Below are positions 1 through 12,602 of a stretch of DNA of 64,000 bases, in pieces. The notes beneath the pieces were generated by a model. The model ran no database searches, had not been told where the DNA came from, and was given only the letters and a program-made list of their open reading frames with translations. Made by a program: the position numbers and the translations under genes. This DNA is from Marasmius tenuissimus. Lineage: Eukaryota > Basidiomycota > Agaricomycetes > Agaricales > Marasmiaceae. Numbering within the stretch: position 1 is the first letter of the stretch; each line of letters starts with the position of its first letter. Where the stretch lies: contig JAQOTA010000048.1 of assembly GCA_029532415.1 (NCBI GenBank), forward strand, positions 794,001-858,000. The letters are read 5' to 3'.

Positions 1-1124
1 TTTTTGGATGTGGCGCGAGCGGTCAGAACTGGTTGTGAATGATCGACCACAGTGTTCACACCCGTGTGGCTTGAAATCATCATGCGAATTTATGTGATCT
101 TTTTGAAGAGAGTTAGCTTCAGGAAGGACGGACTATACAAACGATTGAACAATCGAAGACATGAAAAAGACTTGGAGTTCCCGAGTCGACGTTAGGCCTA
201 GCCAATGTGGGCTATAACCGTTGGTCGGCCGGGATCGTATTGTAGCAGTCAAAGAATGAGTGTGCTGCTCACGGTTTAGGTTGTGCTTGGCTGTGAAGTC
301 GGCATCACAGCCTACGACAGTGCAATGATAAAGCTTGCGGCCCTTGGGCAACGGTTTCCTACGAGCAAGCGCCCGAGCCCGCACTCCATCAGAGGCCACT
401 CGTCTCGGACGACGAAGGGGACCCGTGATCTCGAGAGGGGATAACCCTAACGTCGTAACATCGACTGAGCGATCCACAGCATTGAGCATCCTAGCCTGAA
501 GGGTCGGTCCGAGTGCTGTCGGTCCTGGGGAATATACAGAGGAGTTGCAGTTCTGTGCCCAGCTCGGAACGGAATAGTCCCTGTGATACACTGGTGAGGG
601 TGAAGAACCATAAGAGTCGTACGTCGGCGAGGAACTGGCGATGGAGGAGACGGGGGATGTCGATGAACTGCTATCATACCCTAGATTGAAGGGATGGCTA
701 TGAGCTCAAGGAAGCGACAAGGAAATAAATAAGTACGACGGAGAGAAAAATATAATGACCACGTACCGCTCGAAGCGATGCCCTGTAACCCAGCGTCGCC
801 TCTATAATGGCGATCCGCAAGATCTCCTAGAGATGAGACACCTTGCGACGCGTCCATCCTTACAAACCCACTGGTCGCGGGAGCTCCGTGAACATAGCCG
901 TCGGCGATGGGGTAGTGACTGTAGAGCTGGCTTAACTCAAGATTTTGGGGCTGAAATGCCGTGCTTGCATGCGTAGAAGGTGAGCTGCCAACAGCTTGGT
1001 GATTGAAGTTGTTGGCAGAGGGGGAGGGAGTCCTAGCGGGGAAAGAGGGAGAACATCAGTGCGTCGTTCATAGTGTTATAGAACAACAGCCATACCTAAT
1101 CGGGGAATTAAATGAGTGATACAT
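1..1124 (-). CDS. ZF1: two-finger zinc-finger protein, 3' end cut by window edge
   Basis: Putative DNA-binding protein of the window's zinc-finger family. Exons on the minus strand are 1124-1096, 1032-767, 680-273 and 98-1 (801 bases, 267 codons, still open at the edge). The start ATG opens a 10-codon exon reading MYHSFNSPIR and lies about 110 bases downstream of a TATA box. The middle is Ser/Thr/Pro-rich with no recognised domain. Finger 1 is CX4CX12HX3H with the core DADFTAKHNLN; an intron splits the codon before its first His. Finger 2 begins CEHCGRSFTTSSDRSRH and runs off the window. The finger intron (99-272) is 174 bases, much longer than the 50-90 bases of its paralogs. Splice phases agree throughout. 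The zinc-finger identity is seen directly; a role in transcription is inferred. Confidence 0.8.
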
Positions 1125-1234
1125 GATGATGAAACCAGAGGAAAGGTAAAAGAGTGGACTGATTAGAGACCTCGAGTCGGTGAGGACGAGACGGTGGTGG
1201 TGGCTGATAAAGTTTCTCGAGCCAGCTCTTTACC

Positions 1235-1242
1235 TTTTTATA
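1235..1242 (-). promoter_or_regulatory. TATA box of ZF1
   Basis: TATAAAAA on the minus strand, about 110 bases upstream of the proposed ATG of ZF1. The spacing suits a fungal core promoter and supports the 1124 start. Confidence 0.6.
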
Positions 1243-4015
1243 CTGGGTCCGAGAAATCCCACGAGCCGACTGGAACCAGATTTATCGACTGCCTCGCCTC
1301 GAAATCTTGATCCTGCCACGGATAAAACCGACGAAAACAGCAGTTAGTGTCACATTTTCGTAAAATGTTACAATGGAAAGATCATGCTGAGCTGTTGTGT
1401 GGCTACAAGAAAGGTGGAACCCGGGCAAGGAGCTGTGATCTACAATCACGTTAGGCCCCGGATTCTATGGCTAGTCTAAGTTCAGACTTGATGACAAGGT
1501 CACATTTCGTGAGAGGGAACGTCATTCCCCTGGAAGAATTTGCAAAGTTGATGGTAAGTGTCATCCCATATCAAGGTCACCGCCTAGTGGACTGTCCGGA
1601 GGAAGGAATAGACAGCTTAAAATGTATTATACCAGAGGCCAACCTCACTGGGGATGAGAATGACAAAGTCATTCACGATTTGCTGTGGGTAGGTGTGGGA
1701 AATCCTGGAATTTCGATGAAACAGCCGATGACCAGCCGTACCGAGGACATACCTTGAACAAGAACAAGAAACAGCAAACGGAGGAGTCATACCACGAAAA
1801 CGAGACGGAGACGTTTCTGACAGGCGACATGATCATCTGTCAAAACGTCCTCTTTTTTTTTTCAATTAGATGATTCACGGACGGGAAGTGGTGATATCGA
1901 ACAGCGTCCGCTTGAGGGTGAGAAGGTGCCAGTCGATCTTACTTCTCCAGTCCCTTGGGATTGGTGCTCTTAGCCGGATCCGAGATTCACAACATGATAA
2001 CAGGTAAAAGGGTTGGCCGTCCTCAGGTTGGATGGGAGAATCGATTCAAGAGAGTCGGCAGGTGTCCCATTTTCCGGAAGAGCAATTTTAAGGTTTGCTG
2101 AACTACGTTCCCCATTTCCGCCCATCCCGATCTAATTCAAGGCGCATCAAGAACTCAAGAATCCTATCGATCGCGCAGTCTGAGTCGGGTCAAGAATACG
2201 AGGGCAGATAGCCAGATCCCGCTGGGAAGCACGCTGCGGATGGTTGCCAACAGACATCAAGACGAGTATCCCCGGGTGGTAAGAAGGGGAAATTCACAAT
2301 TTCGAGCGACAACGTGCCACATAAATCTTGCTAACAAACGGGAGGCCATGATGAAGATCTTCGGAGGGACGGCATTTAGAGACCGAAGCAATAGGGGATC
2401 CCCAGGGTCGATGATGTTGCTCGGAGTCGAATTCGTTCGTGAGTCGTGGCAGGTCGTGGCTGAGTTCGGTTCTGCTTAGTAATGCACCGCTGTCGCGGGC
2501 CTCTTGTCCAGCGTCACCCATGTTCGACTCCCTCCAACTCTCAAGGCCTCAATGCTTCTCCTGCACATCAATGAATACTGCTCATGTCATACTTTTTCAA
2601 TCAAAATTGCTGTCTTGGTGTTCGACTCATCGATTCTATGATAAACCAAAAACTTGGTCGCCAGCCCTGGCATTTGGATTGTTCGATGATTGAGTGGGTT
2701 TTCGGGACCCTTCAAATTCCTTGCTGGAAGCTCTGCCTCATTTTGCGCTACATACACATGCCTATCGCCACTCAGATGCCCCTACCTTCGACCAGTCTAT
2801 CAGTCCACCACTCGTGTGCTCAAAAGGTCTCCAAACCAATTCAGTTGTGCCGCCGAAAAGACCATCCTGAGTTCCACGGGGGGTCTCGGGGGTCTCTTCG
2901 CTTGCAGGGCAACGGGAAGGTCGGGTTGCTGGAGCGGCCAGCAACACAAAATTATAACGAACTGGTTCGCTTACAGCATTGTCGTATCGCCGTCTCATCG
3001 AGTGCCTTGCTCACTGGATGACAGAATGTCGAGTTGCGAGTTTACAAATGACTCCATTCTCAAGATCTCATTACCTACACGTAGTACCAGACGGTCTCTG
3101 CTACACACGTTCCCGCTTAGTCGAAGTCATGTCATTGAGGTTCAAGAACCCTGTTACTGGGAAATCCTCCACCCGAAGCACCTGTTTGCTGGCACTCAAC
3201 AACCCATACAATGTCCGCTTTCGTACTTCCACAGAGCTGGGATTGTACGTCAGGGGGCACAGGCACAGGAGTACACCATACACTTCAATTGATTAATTTG
3301 CTTGCAAGAGGTTCTGGATGAGGACTTGTAGTCCCACGCAATAAACCGGGATACGAGTCATTCAATTATGGCCTATCCTTGCGGCGAGTGCATCACGAGA
3401 ATGTTGGGAGATCCAATTTATGTTCTCTCCGCGAGAGATAGTAAGCCTGCGTGTCGTTGCTCTGTTATGCGATCAGTGTTGAAGAGTGGAGTACACGGAA
3501 GCCTTCAGATATTCGTTACAAGGGCACGCATGCTGAGGTACATTCGACCCGATGAGATTTTGAATGAGTATAGAACAAGCCCGCAAAATCCGTCGAGCTC
3601 TGGACCTGGTGTATGAATGCTTATTTGTCGGCGTCAGTCAGAGTTGGCGGGTTGGAAGTCAACTTAGTCGACAGAGTTGATGATAACGTTTAGCATAGAC
3701 TCGGGCAAACTCGCGGGGGAGGCGCAGAAAGGGCGGGGGATTACCCAGGCAGACGGGATCGCGACATGAGTGTGAAGATCAGACTCGGATCGGTGTTTCA
3801 GCCACTAAATCGGAGCCAAACTTCTTCGTTCCGAATGTAGCTAATATTATTCCTGAAAATCATACATGATGTACTTCCATTATGATGGAGAGCTAATGAT
3901 AGTCAATTACCAAATAATAGTTCGTTCAATTTCTGGCGTGCACGAGTTCAGTCCATAGTGAGCACGGAATACATATCCTTGTCCTCGCGACCAAGCTCCC
4001 CAGTTCACGGGATTT
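1243..4015. other. Gene-poor spacer between ZF1 and ZF2
   Basis: Only short overlapping open frames are present, the longest about 200 codons on the plus strand at 2690-3292. None has a recognisable domain, a convincing exon structure or a sensible composition. No repeat or transposon ends were noticed. Confidence 0.5.
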
Positions 4016-5018
4016 TCAGCAGACCCCTGCTCGGCTTCTCTTAATGGAACACTTCTTCGCGTGTCTCTTGCTGTCCCAGGGTGTGGTGAATAACTTATTG
4101 CAATGTTCACAAGGGAAGTCTTTGATGCCCAAGTGCGCACGATGATGAACTGGAAAACAAGGCCATTGATATGAGTGACGGACTTGGAGGCTGCGAGCAA
4201 TGATGTGGACTCACATTCCAAGTTATGCTTGGCTGTCAAAGAGGCACCACATATTGAACAGAAAAAGAGCTTCGGATTCTCTTTCAGATGCCTACGACGG
4301 TTGCTGGAGTTCACCACATTCGGCTGGGCTACAGTCTGCCGGAACTGAGAAGATATTCCGAGAGAGACCTGGTTGATAGGGTTATGTTGGACGTGAATCC
4401 GTTCGATGTTGGTTGGATAGGTTGCCACGTTCTGCGATGACTGATTTGACAGATTGGTCCCGCCTGGTTGTGTCCCAGAGAGTTGCCCATGCACATGGCC
4501 AGGAGACGGAAATCGGGAAGGAGAACTACAGTCCGGAGATGGACGAGGAGAATAGCCTTGCGAGGGTACAGCGTCGGTCAAGCTCTTCACGCAAATTTTC
4601 TTATAAAGACGCACCGTTGCATTGTTCTGGCCACAGTATCACATTCCCTTGTGTAGTGATCTGACTGTCAGTGTTTGCCGGCGGGAGAGAGGGATTCATC
4701 ATCATATCGGTAGATGAGTTGTTCGGAGCTTGAGGGGCACCGGGAGGGGAGCCATTCCACTGTCTGAGACCGGGAGAGCTACCTCCATCTCGGTGGCTCA
4801 TGAAAGCCCTGCTGAAGCAATGAGGGCGGGACTTGAGAGACATATTTGACGACGTACCAGTCGGCAGTAGTCCCAGCAGATCTAGTCGAGCTGGGAGATC
4901 TCGAATACGAAGAAAAACGAGGAGGAGGCTCATAAAACCGTGAAGAGTTCATTGGGAAGTGAGGAGGGACTGGCGTCGATTGGGCTTGAACGAAGAGGGC
5001 GAAGAGCTGGTCATACAT
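4016..5018 (-). CDS. ZF2: two-finger zinc-finger protein
   Basis: Four exons on the minus strand: 5018-4858, 4808-4615, 4556-4215 and 4149-4016, giving 276 residues with matching phases. The N-terminal part is rich in Pro, Ser, Asn and Gln. Finger 1 is CSICGASLTAKHNLEF followed by HHRAH (CX2CX12HX3H); the usual Phe before Thr is Leu here. The intron again falls after the first base of the codon before the first His. Finger 2 is CEHCNKLFTTPWDSKRHAKKC, a C2HC finger with HX3C, followed by a short basic tail. The start is the first ATG after an in-frame stop and gives MYDQLFALF, resembling the MY- starts of ZF1 and ZF9; an additional upstream exon cannot be excluded. Likely a nuclear DNA-binding protein (inference). 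Confidence 0.8.
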
Positions 5019-8000
5019 ATTTTTTAATTGTCCATTCGCCACACTCTACAAGTCTCTACATAATTATTATATCTACATGTCAGATTTGACTTTGCCATAT
5101 CTCGATCTATCCCCAGGAGGCTGGGAGTCCAGGACACCATGACGGAGAGGTCCGAGGATGGATATTTTGGTTGGCGCCGTAGTACGTATAATGTGGCTCG
5201 GAAACCCCATCTGTGGCGTGGCACACCGCCCAGGGAGGGTGCCAGGCTCGCATTCAAGTATGAACCGGACCCCTTTTCCACCATGGGTCTCCCAGCTCGC
5301 TACTCGAGAGCGCTGAGTTGGAGCTGCTGTTCTCGAGCCCTGAATCCTAAATCCGGAACGACAGTGTTACCGCCGCCTTAATCGACTACGCTGGATAGAT
5401 GACTTCACAACTTGCCCTTGGCTGAAACACCACGAGGCGGATGCCGATTAATGTCTTGAAAAGAATGCGGCGAGACCCCAATGTGTCGTGTATAAATCTT
5501 TGGGGGGTGAAGGGTAGGCGAGGCAACGGAATCAAGTATCCGGAAGCTTGGAGAGATAAGGTTCAACAATTCCCAACGAGGAAGTTCAGGTTCCCGGGAC
5601 CAATCGATTTAATTGAGTGAGATGGTCATACTACTGTAACAATGTTGATCGGGTACACTTACACATCGTACGACTGGCGGAGCGTAACAGCAGGCCTTTG
5701 ATTTTCTGCAAATGTCATCGGTCGAGGATTTTAAAATCCGAGAGGTCGGACCACATCCAAGTTCTCATTGTTTTCGGTCCGTTGCACCATGCTACGCACA
5801 ACCATGATGTAGAGAATTTCAGACGCCGTGAACCTTCATGTCAATTGATTTCAGGTATTAGTGAGGAACATGACGCGCGTGGGCCCTTGAAGTTGGGTGG
5901 AAGTACGGGGGAAGTCCGACATGCAAGCTGTCCCCCCATTGGATGACGAGGCGACGATTCAAATCACAATTTGCTTCCCTTTTTTCTCTTGCATGTCGTT
6001 CTAAGGACCTAGAAGAGCACTCGGAGATTCGAAATTCTTGTTAGGCATCTCCGTTACGGCCATTGGAACGCCGCAGGGTAGTCCAGGCCCCCTGAAACGT
6101 CTTGAGTAGACTGAGCACCCCCACAAGTTAACAGCACACGTACCGCCGCCCGCCAGTCACGACCACCAGTATACCAATAACACGGCGGAGATCTGACCCA
6201 ACGCATTGACCCCGATTCTGACAGGTCGGTTGAAATCGTGGTCCTTCCGAAGTAACGTATAGCTGTGAAATCTGGGTGGAGTCTGACTAGAGCCTAAAGG
6301 CCGTCGCCAGGAGAGTCATTGAGATACAAAGAAGAGGTAATAGGCTAGGGACCGCGGGGCCAGGCTTAGCCTGATTTCAGGGAAGTATGCGTCCGAAGCC
6401 GGGATAAACGTTCGCGGATGGAAGTCGGAAGGAAAGACAACTCGACCCTTGACTACCGTTTTGAAACCACAATACGAGCGACTGGTAATACAGCGGGAGG
6501 CTGGGAATCTCACCACAGGGTTATATTGAGTCCCACGGTCATTTCGATACGTCTGGATTGGGTATAAGAAACAGGTTATTTGCTCGGTGATTCGAAAAAG
6601 GAAATAACAGGTAATTATGTAGCTTTTGATAGCTATGCTAAGCCCTTTCGTGAAAAAAACTAGCTTACTTTATTGTCGGGCCATCATGGGGCTTCTTGAG
6701 GAATTCTCACACGCGGAGAAGAAAGGTAGTAGAGTTCCTTCTCGTATTACCATGATATTTGCATACTCCTGAAAGTGCCAGGGGAGCTGCGATAGCCTTT
6801 AGTTACAGAGGTACGACCTTTGAAGTCCCCGCCGGCATCCAGCGGGATGGGCGCTTGTGGGCGCCATCTTCCTATTTTCCGAACTTCCCACGGTAACTTC
6901 TCGGTTTGCCTTTCCAACTTACGCGACGTGGCCCACGCCTCAATTTTCCCGTTCTATTCTGGATGAGCTGTCAGAGTCGCAGGGGGGCCGGTTGTTCCCA
7001 ATGCGGAGGACCCAGGTTAATACCCTCGTGCCAGTCTTGCTATCACTCTCCTTTGCAACAGATTTCGGACGAGTTGACTCCGGAGTTAGCTGGGATGACC
7101 TTGGCGATATCCTCCCGGCTACACGGGTTTGATGATTTATCCTTTCCCTTCACGACAAGCTGCCCAATCAACTCTTGCCGTCCAAGGGAAGAATAAACTA
7201 GACATTTTCGCAAAAAGGCTTAGCATATCTACCAGAAAAGACTTACTTACCACCTTGTAGATTAAACCTGATCGGGTTGATCACGAAGCCGCCGTGCACT
7301 TCGATCCGACATGAAGTCTAAGAGTGCCCAGTGCTGTGCTCTCCGTGTCAGTTTCCACACCTCTATCCTCGTCCTATATCTGAGGTACGGCAATGCGGGG
7401 GTTCCAAAAAAGTTAGGGTGAAGTACGTACACTACGTCTGGGGTCTGGGGTACCATGCTGTGGGGAAGTTATTTTGGTAAGATCTCAGTGCTCCCCTTAA
7501 GTCAATACCACACGTCAACGGCACAGACCAAGCCGCATAAGTTCAGTCAACGAACAGGTAGGTTTATAGCAGCTGCAGTTTGTAATACACCTTGTCTACT
7601 GGATATATGGATAAACAATAAGAAAACGAGAGGAAGGGGTCGCAATACCGAAGATGTACGAACACAAACGTGCCCAGGCCACGACGAGCGAAGTAGCGTA
7701 GAAGTAGAGAACGACAACCACAACCACGACGGCGGCTGTGGATAGATAGATAAATACCAAAGAACAGGAATTATCAGCGGAGTAAAGAGCGGATGCACGA
7801 CGAAATCAGAATCATTGGATGTGGTGTCATAGCGTGAACGTCGAAAACTTGCGAAAAAAGGATTGAAAACACAAGGAGAGCAGATCGAAAAAAGAAAGAT
7901 ACTAATAGATACACAATTGGTTTTCCCTGATGAAAAAGGAGAGGACGCGAGATACATGGTGCGATGCCAAATAGGGACCTCGGGGGTGTGGAGGGTATCG

Positions 8001-8120
8001 AATAATTAGGTGATGAATTAATAGTCTGGGTGGGAATCTTCATTCTATCTTGACGAGCCTACGCCTCGCGTCAGCGGGAAGGTTTAAGTTTTAAGGCGAT
8101 GAACAGGACTCACATGGGTG
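5019..8120. other. Gene-poor spacer between ZF2 and ZF3
   Basis: About 3.1 kb with no convincing gene. A minus-strand open frame at 5024-5284 lies just upstream of ZF2 and could hold a missed 5' exon, but no splice path to ZF2 was clear. The frames at 7547-8043 are hydrophobic and low in complexity and look non-coding. Confidence 0.5.
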
Positions 8121-10289
8121 CTAGGGACGTTTACGAGGCATCTTCCCTGTACAATTGTTCTGGTGGCGTTTCGCCGTCCCGCTGGTCGTGAAAGTTTGTT
8201 TGCAGACCTCGCATTTGAACGGCTTTACACCGCTGTGAGAATTCATGTGATCTACAGGAAAAAAAGTATTAGTCGTGGCTTTGGGAGAAGATCGACAGTG
8301 CCGCTCACTATTGAGATTGTGTTTCGCTGTGAAGTTGTGATTGCAAATCGGGCAGACAAACCGGCCTCTCTCTCCAGGCTTCTTCCTCCTCTTCACACTC
8401 GCATCGACGATCTTCGAAGACGCAACGATCTCCTTCTGTTCGCTGTCGGAAGATATTGGTGTCGTAGCTGTTGAAGTCGATGCTATACCCTCCACAGGAA
8501 CGTTGATCATCACTGACAGCTCTTGAGGCGGTGGAACTTCGTCTACTTCCTTCTGAGGCCTTAACAGCCCTTGGTACCGTGGTCGAGACTTTGGCCTACG
8601 CCCTCGCCCAATAGGATCACTTGCCGCTCGGTGGAGGGTCTCCGAGGGGCTAGGACTAGGACTCTGAGTGTGAGAACTCCCACCGGCAAAGCTATGACGT
8701 CTGACAAGACTATCGTCCACCTTGATGGACGGCATTGCTTCCATTCCAGTGAAATCAGGGGCGAGTTCTACGGGTGAACCGATGTGAGGGGATTGTGCCG
8801 GCGAGACGGAGGCGCTAGAGGGAGCTGGGGATAGGGACATGACGGAGGACCGGTCGCTCATGTAACTCGACATGTGCGTCGCGGGGTTTACATTGAGGAA
8901 GGAGGCAGACTGGTCAACTTGAGCGTAAGAGGGTTCGCGTGTCAGAGAAGCAGCGGAGGACGGGCGACTGCGGCTCGCAGCAAAAGATGGCGACAATTGC
9001 CGGCCGCGATTGTTGGGAAACAGACCTCGAGTCGCCGAGTCAGGAGACGTCGGTGACGTGGGCGAAGAAGCGTGGTCGTGCACACCAGTATGGCTATGGC
9101 TCCGACGATGCGCTCCTCGACGTTGAAGCGACGGTGCTAAAGGCACAGTCAGATGGGTTGACTGACTGCGAGAATGGCTCATCATCTGGTTTGCGTTCGG
9201 CGGAGGTCCCTCTGGAGGAGGGTAATTGAACATCACGTTTGGCATAGGACCTGAAGCATTTTCAGGTATACTCCAGTTCTCGCTCGATGATGAATAGCTG
9301 GGGCTGACTGGAGAGCCAAAGTTTGCACCTCCGTTGAGAGAGAAAAAGTTGGGGTCCATCATTGAGAAGTCGACGGGAATAGGACTGGTCGGGGAGACCC
9401 CAGGATCGTGAAAGAGCGGATCCCATTGCGCTATGCTTTGAGACTCAGTGATGAAGGCATTATGGATCTGAGCATTTGTGAAAGATGCTGAACGTGGACG
9501 TCCGCCATTGCTACCCTCAGGTGGAGAATCAGACCCTCCAGAGTACGAGTTACTTCTCATACGGTTTACCCCGGAGTTCTGCTGATAATTGAGGTTCTCC
9601 TCCATATAAGGGGCATCACTGAACGTAAAATTGAGCATGGAAGTGTTGATTGGTGACAACGAGGGGGACGACGGCGAAGAGGAATCATGAGAAGGACTCC
9701 ATGAAGACGAACAATCGCTCCATGTTTCCGGAAAAACTGCTAGCGATAATCAGATAGTTGTGTCTCTCGAGGTGAAAGGGCAACTTACGATCTCCGGAGG
9801 ACGTTGACGCTGGGCTCAGAGCCTCAATGGGGGAGTTCTGCCCACTGGCAGACAAGAACATGTTTCCTGACGTCACTGTGATTATTCCTTCAAAGTCACG
9901 ACACGAGTAGCTGGGCGAGTGCTTCACCGTACCATCTCGAAGGCCAGTCGTTATTAGGGGCGAAACCTGACCCGAGGACAGCGGGGAATGCTCTAGAGGT
10001 GTAGAAAAGAGACCCTGTTCTGTAGACGGGCTGTCAGTTCACTGCTCTTGACTGTTGGAAGAAAAAAGAAAGTGCACCAGCGGAGGCATTTCTCGATGAA
10101 GATGTAGTACACTGATACGTGCCAAAGTAAACAGGTAGCGTACTGTTCAAGCTAAAGATATATGAAACAGAATGAGTCAATACTGTGTGCTGTAAAGCAG
10201 CAGATAACGCACTGTCCACCATCGATGAGGTCCACCTCTTCCCTCGGAGGTTCAACCACGATTGAAGGGGTCTCCATGTCGGGATCCAT
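8121..10289 (-). CDS. ZF3: long two-finger zinc-finger protein
   Basis: The longest family member, 636 residues. Exons are 10289-10213, 10151-10119, 10030-9789, 9736-8309 and 8251-8121; the total is a multiple of three and all phases agree. The small second exon (33 bases) is bounded by good GT..AG sites. The large fourth exon is a Ser/Pro/Asn-rich disordered region with repeated SPTSP-like pieces. Finger 1 is CPICNHNFTAKHNLNN then HMNSH (CX2CX12HX3H), split by a 57-base intron before the first His. The linker is SGVKPFK. Finger 2 is CEVCKQTFTTSGTAKRHQNNC (HX3C), followed by the basic end GKMPRKRP. Reading straight through the finger intron stays open, so an automated annotation could miss it and insert 19 spurious residues that break the finger. 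Confidence 0.85.
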
Positions 10290-11066
10290 GTGAAGAGATA
10301 AGGGTGAAAGGAAGGGGAAGAGAAAACGTGTTGTAGAGCGGTGTTGCGGTGTCCAGCTTTAAAACAGAAACCGTACAAAGATTGCTGTCGAGAGTGAATA
10401 CTTGCAGAAAACGAAAGGGAGCGACATGTGTGAAAGGGTAAGTGGCGGGCCCAAAAGCTGTGCGCTTCCCAATTCGTTTCCAAAAGCTGTTGAACTCGAA
10501 GACCACGTGCCAGTTAACAGCTTCAGCTTGCCCGCGTACGAAAGTTGAGTGAGAATCGCAATCGTTGGCTCTGGCCGATTTATTTGAGTCGGGAGGGTTG
10601 TGGTTGTCGTCAAGTCGGGACCCTTTGGCTTGGGAAGGAACAAAAAGGGACTATTGACGCCAATCCTGCTGCGCATTTCGCCCTGTGTCGTAAGCTATAA
10701 GGACAAATCCGTTTATATTGATCCAGCGAAATCAGCAGACAGATACTACAGCTTCAACTTGTTACTTCTTCAAACTTTAGTGGAAAGAGCGGGTAAAAAC
10801 ACAACAACATTTCGAAAGCAATGAGCTAGCACAGCAAGCAATGACGGCAGTAGTACGTGAGCCATATCAGGAGGTAGAAAGTGGTGAATGTGGGCGCACA
10901 GCGATATCGAATTAAGGGGAAAATATCATAGTTGATAGTAGAGCCATAGCAATGAGAGGCATTACGGTCAATCCAGGAAACCAGTTACTAGGTATCGTAT
11001 CGTTCGGTGAAAGAATTTCATTGTAAAAGTTCAGTGCTTGTTGTTAATGAGAGAAAGAACGAAAAT
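10290..11066. other. Spacer between ZF3 and ZF4
   Basis: Holds the ZF3 promoter side and the ZF4 3' flank. Several short frames overlap, and I see no separate gene. Confidence 0.5.
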
Positions 11067-12510
11067 TCATGGCTGGCGAGTGGCCTTGCGTTTGGGCAGC
11101 TTTCCCTGCTTACAAGTCTTCTTGTGTCGGTTCAAAACATGGCTGGTCGTATACTTGCGGTCGCAGAAGGTGCAGACATAATTCTTGACCCCTTTGTGAG
11201 CGTTGATATGATCTATCAAAGAACGGTTAGATCAGATTGGAACCTTGAGATGTTGATGCGAATCAAGACTACTCACTCTTCAAGTTGTGCTTTGCCGTAA
11301 AATCGGCATTGCATCCATCCATGTCGCACTTGAATCGAGGGCCCGTCGTCGTTCGCCTACTCTTGCTGGCGTGCACGACCTCATCAGATGCCACCACAGG
11401 CCGAAAGCCTGGCTGCTGCTCAGCCTCATTGCCGAGGCCGGGTCGCTTTCCATTGACCTTCTGACCTCGATCTTGATAGATAGACGCTGAGGCTATGGTA
11501 TCATCATCAGCGCTCTGACTCCTATCACCGTCCCAGCCGGCAATATCGAAAGGTCCCAAGCCTAGGAAGGACTCTGGGTCGAAGGGCTCTGAGTCTGTGT
11601 CGAAGAGGATCGACATCGACATCTGCACCCCCGTGGTATCGACAGTGAAGCTATTCAGCTCCAAGGGTAAGGGGGAACGTTCACGCGACTGCTGCCTGTG
11701 GCGCGCGGGACGGGGCTGAGGCCCGAGTCGAGATGACTGGCGAGAAACCCTGTTATTACTGGATTCGGCGTTAACAGAGTTTCGCGAACGGCGGTTTCCA
11801 AGAGCATGGACATCCAATGAACGTCCACGATCCGCGTCTAGCGTGGGTTCAAGAAGGACGGTAGGATCGATGGTGGTAGCATGGCCGTGATCATCCGATG
11901 GGAGAGATTTAGTATGGAAGGCAGGACCAGTACCGGCGTTTGAGGGTGTGTTCGGCGTAAAGGGAAATGGGCTTGCTGAACTAGATGGCGTCGATCCAGA
12001 AGAAAGATATGGGGAAGGATACTGCACAGGGGAGAACTGTGTCTGTATACTCATTATAGTGGGTCGGCCTCTGTGCTCATGGAATGACGCGTGGGACCCG
12101 GGCACGGTTCCGGGCAGCGGCTCGGACTGGTTCTGACTCGACATCATGAAGTGTGATGTGCAGGATTGACTGGCCTGGGTGGGCACGGTTAGGAGAGCGG
12201 ACGAGTGGGGGATCGGTATCGGATAGTCTGAGTCATGAGAGTTGAGGGTCAACTCGTTGAGAGGGCTGGAAAGCCCAGGAGAGATGGGGCTGCCATAGCA
12301 TGTAAGAAACGGCGATGAGTTGGGTGAAGTCGTCGGCATATGGTGCGGTTGTTCATAGAACGATGAACATTCAATGGTGATATTGAAGTGATCCTCTCTG
12401 GTGGAATAGCTATGTTCAGCATTGACCAACGGGTATACAGCTTTGATCACGTACTGGCTAGGCTGGCTGGGATCGACGATCGGGTAGTTAGGTTGCCCAA
12501 TAGCAGACAT
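11067..12510 (-). CDS. ZF4: two-finger zinc-finger protein
   Basis: Two exons, 12510-11277 and 11212-11067, giving 459 residues. Unlike most relatives it has no 5' intron: a single 1.2-kb exon runs from ATG (MSAIGQPNYPI) into finger 1. The N-terminal region is Ser/Pro/Thr-rich and disordered, with an Arg-rich patch about two-thirds along (RQSSRLGPQPRPARHRQQSR) and an acidic stretch rich in Asp after it. Finger 1 is CDMDGCNADFTAKHNLKN then HINAH (CX4CX12HX3H), with the family intron in place. Finger 2 is CTFCDRKYTTSHVLNRHKKTC (HX3C), and the protein ends in a basic tail (KLPKRKATRQP). A TATA-like element lies about 85 bases upstream. Likely a nuclear regulator; target unknown. Confidence 0.88.
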
Positions 12511-12595
12511 GCTGAACGAAGACGAAGGGCAGAGTGTAAGACGATAGGGCCTCCCCGGTGAGGGTAAGGATGATAGAAGTAAGATGTGGGGCGCG

Positions 12596-12602
12596 TATTT
12601 AA
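12596..12602 (-). promoter_or_regulatory. TATA-like element of ZF4
   Basis: TTAAATA on the minus strand about 85 bases upstream of the ZF4 ATG. The position is typical, but the sequence is a weaker match than the elements of ZF1, ZF8 and ZF9. Confidence 0.4.

Noticed and set aside
2690..3292. 200-codon plus-strand open frame
   Set aside because: No domain, overlaps other equally long frames on both strands, and codon use looks random. Probably chance or very old debris.
7547..8043. Two overlapping minus-strand frames of 89-136 codons
   Set aside because: Low-complexity hydrophobic content with no start context or splice structure.
8251..8309. Reading ZF3 straight through finger 1 as one exon
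   Set aside because: The extra 19 residues would destroy the CX2CX12HX3H spacing, while splicing at GTGAGC..TGTAG restores it exactly as in the paralogs.
8118..8474. Plus-strand open frame of 118 codons over ZF3's fingers
   Set aside because: It is antisense to a strongly supported exon pair and has no domain or start context.
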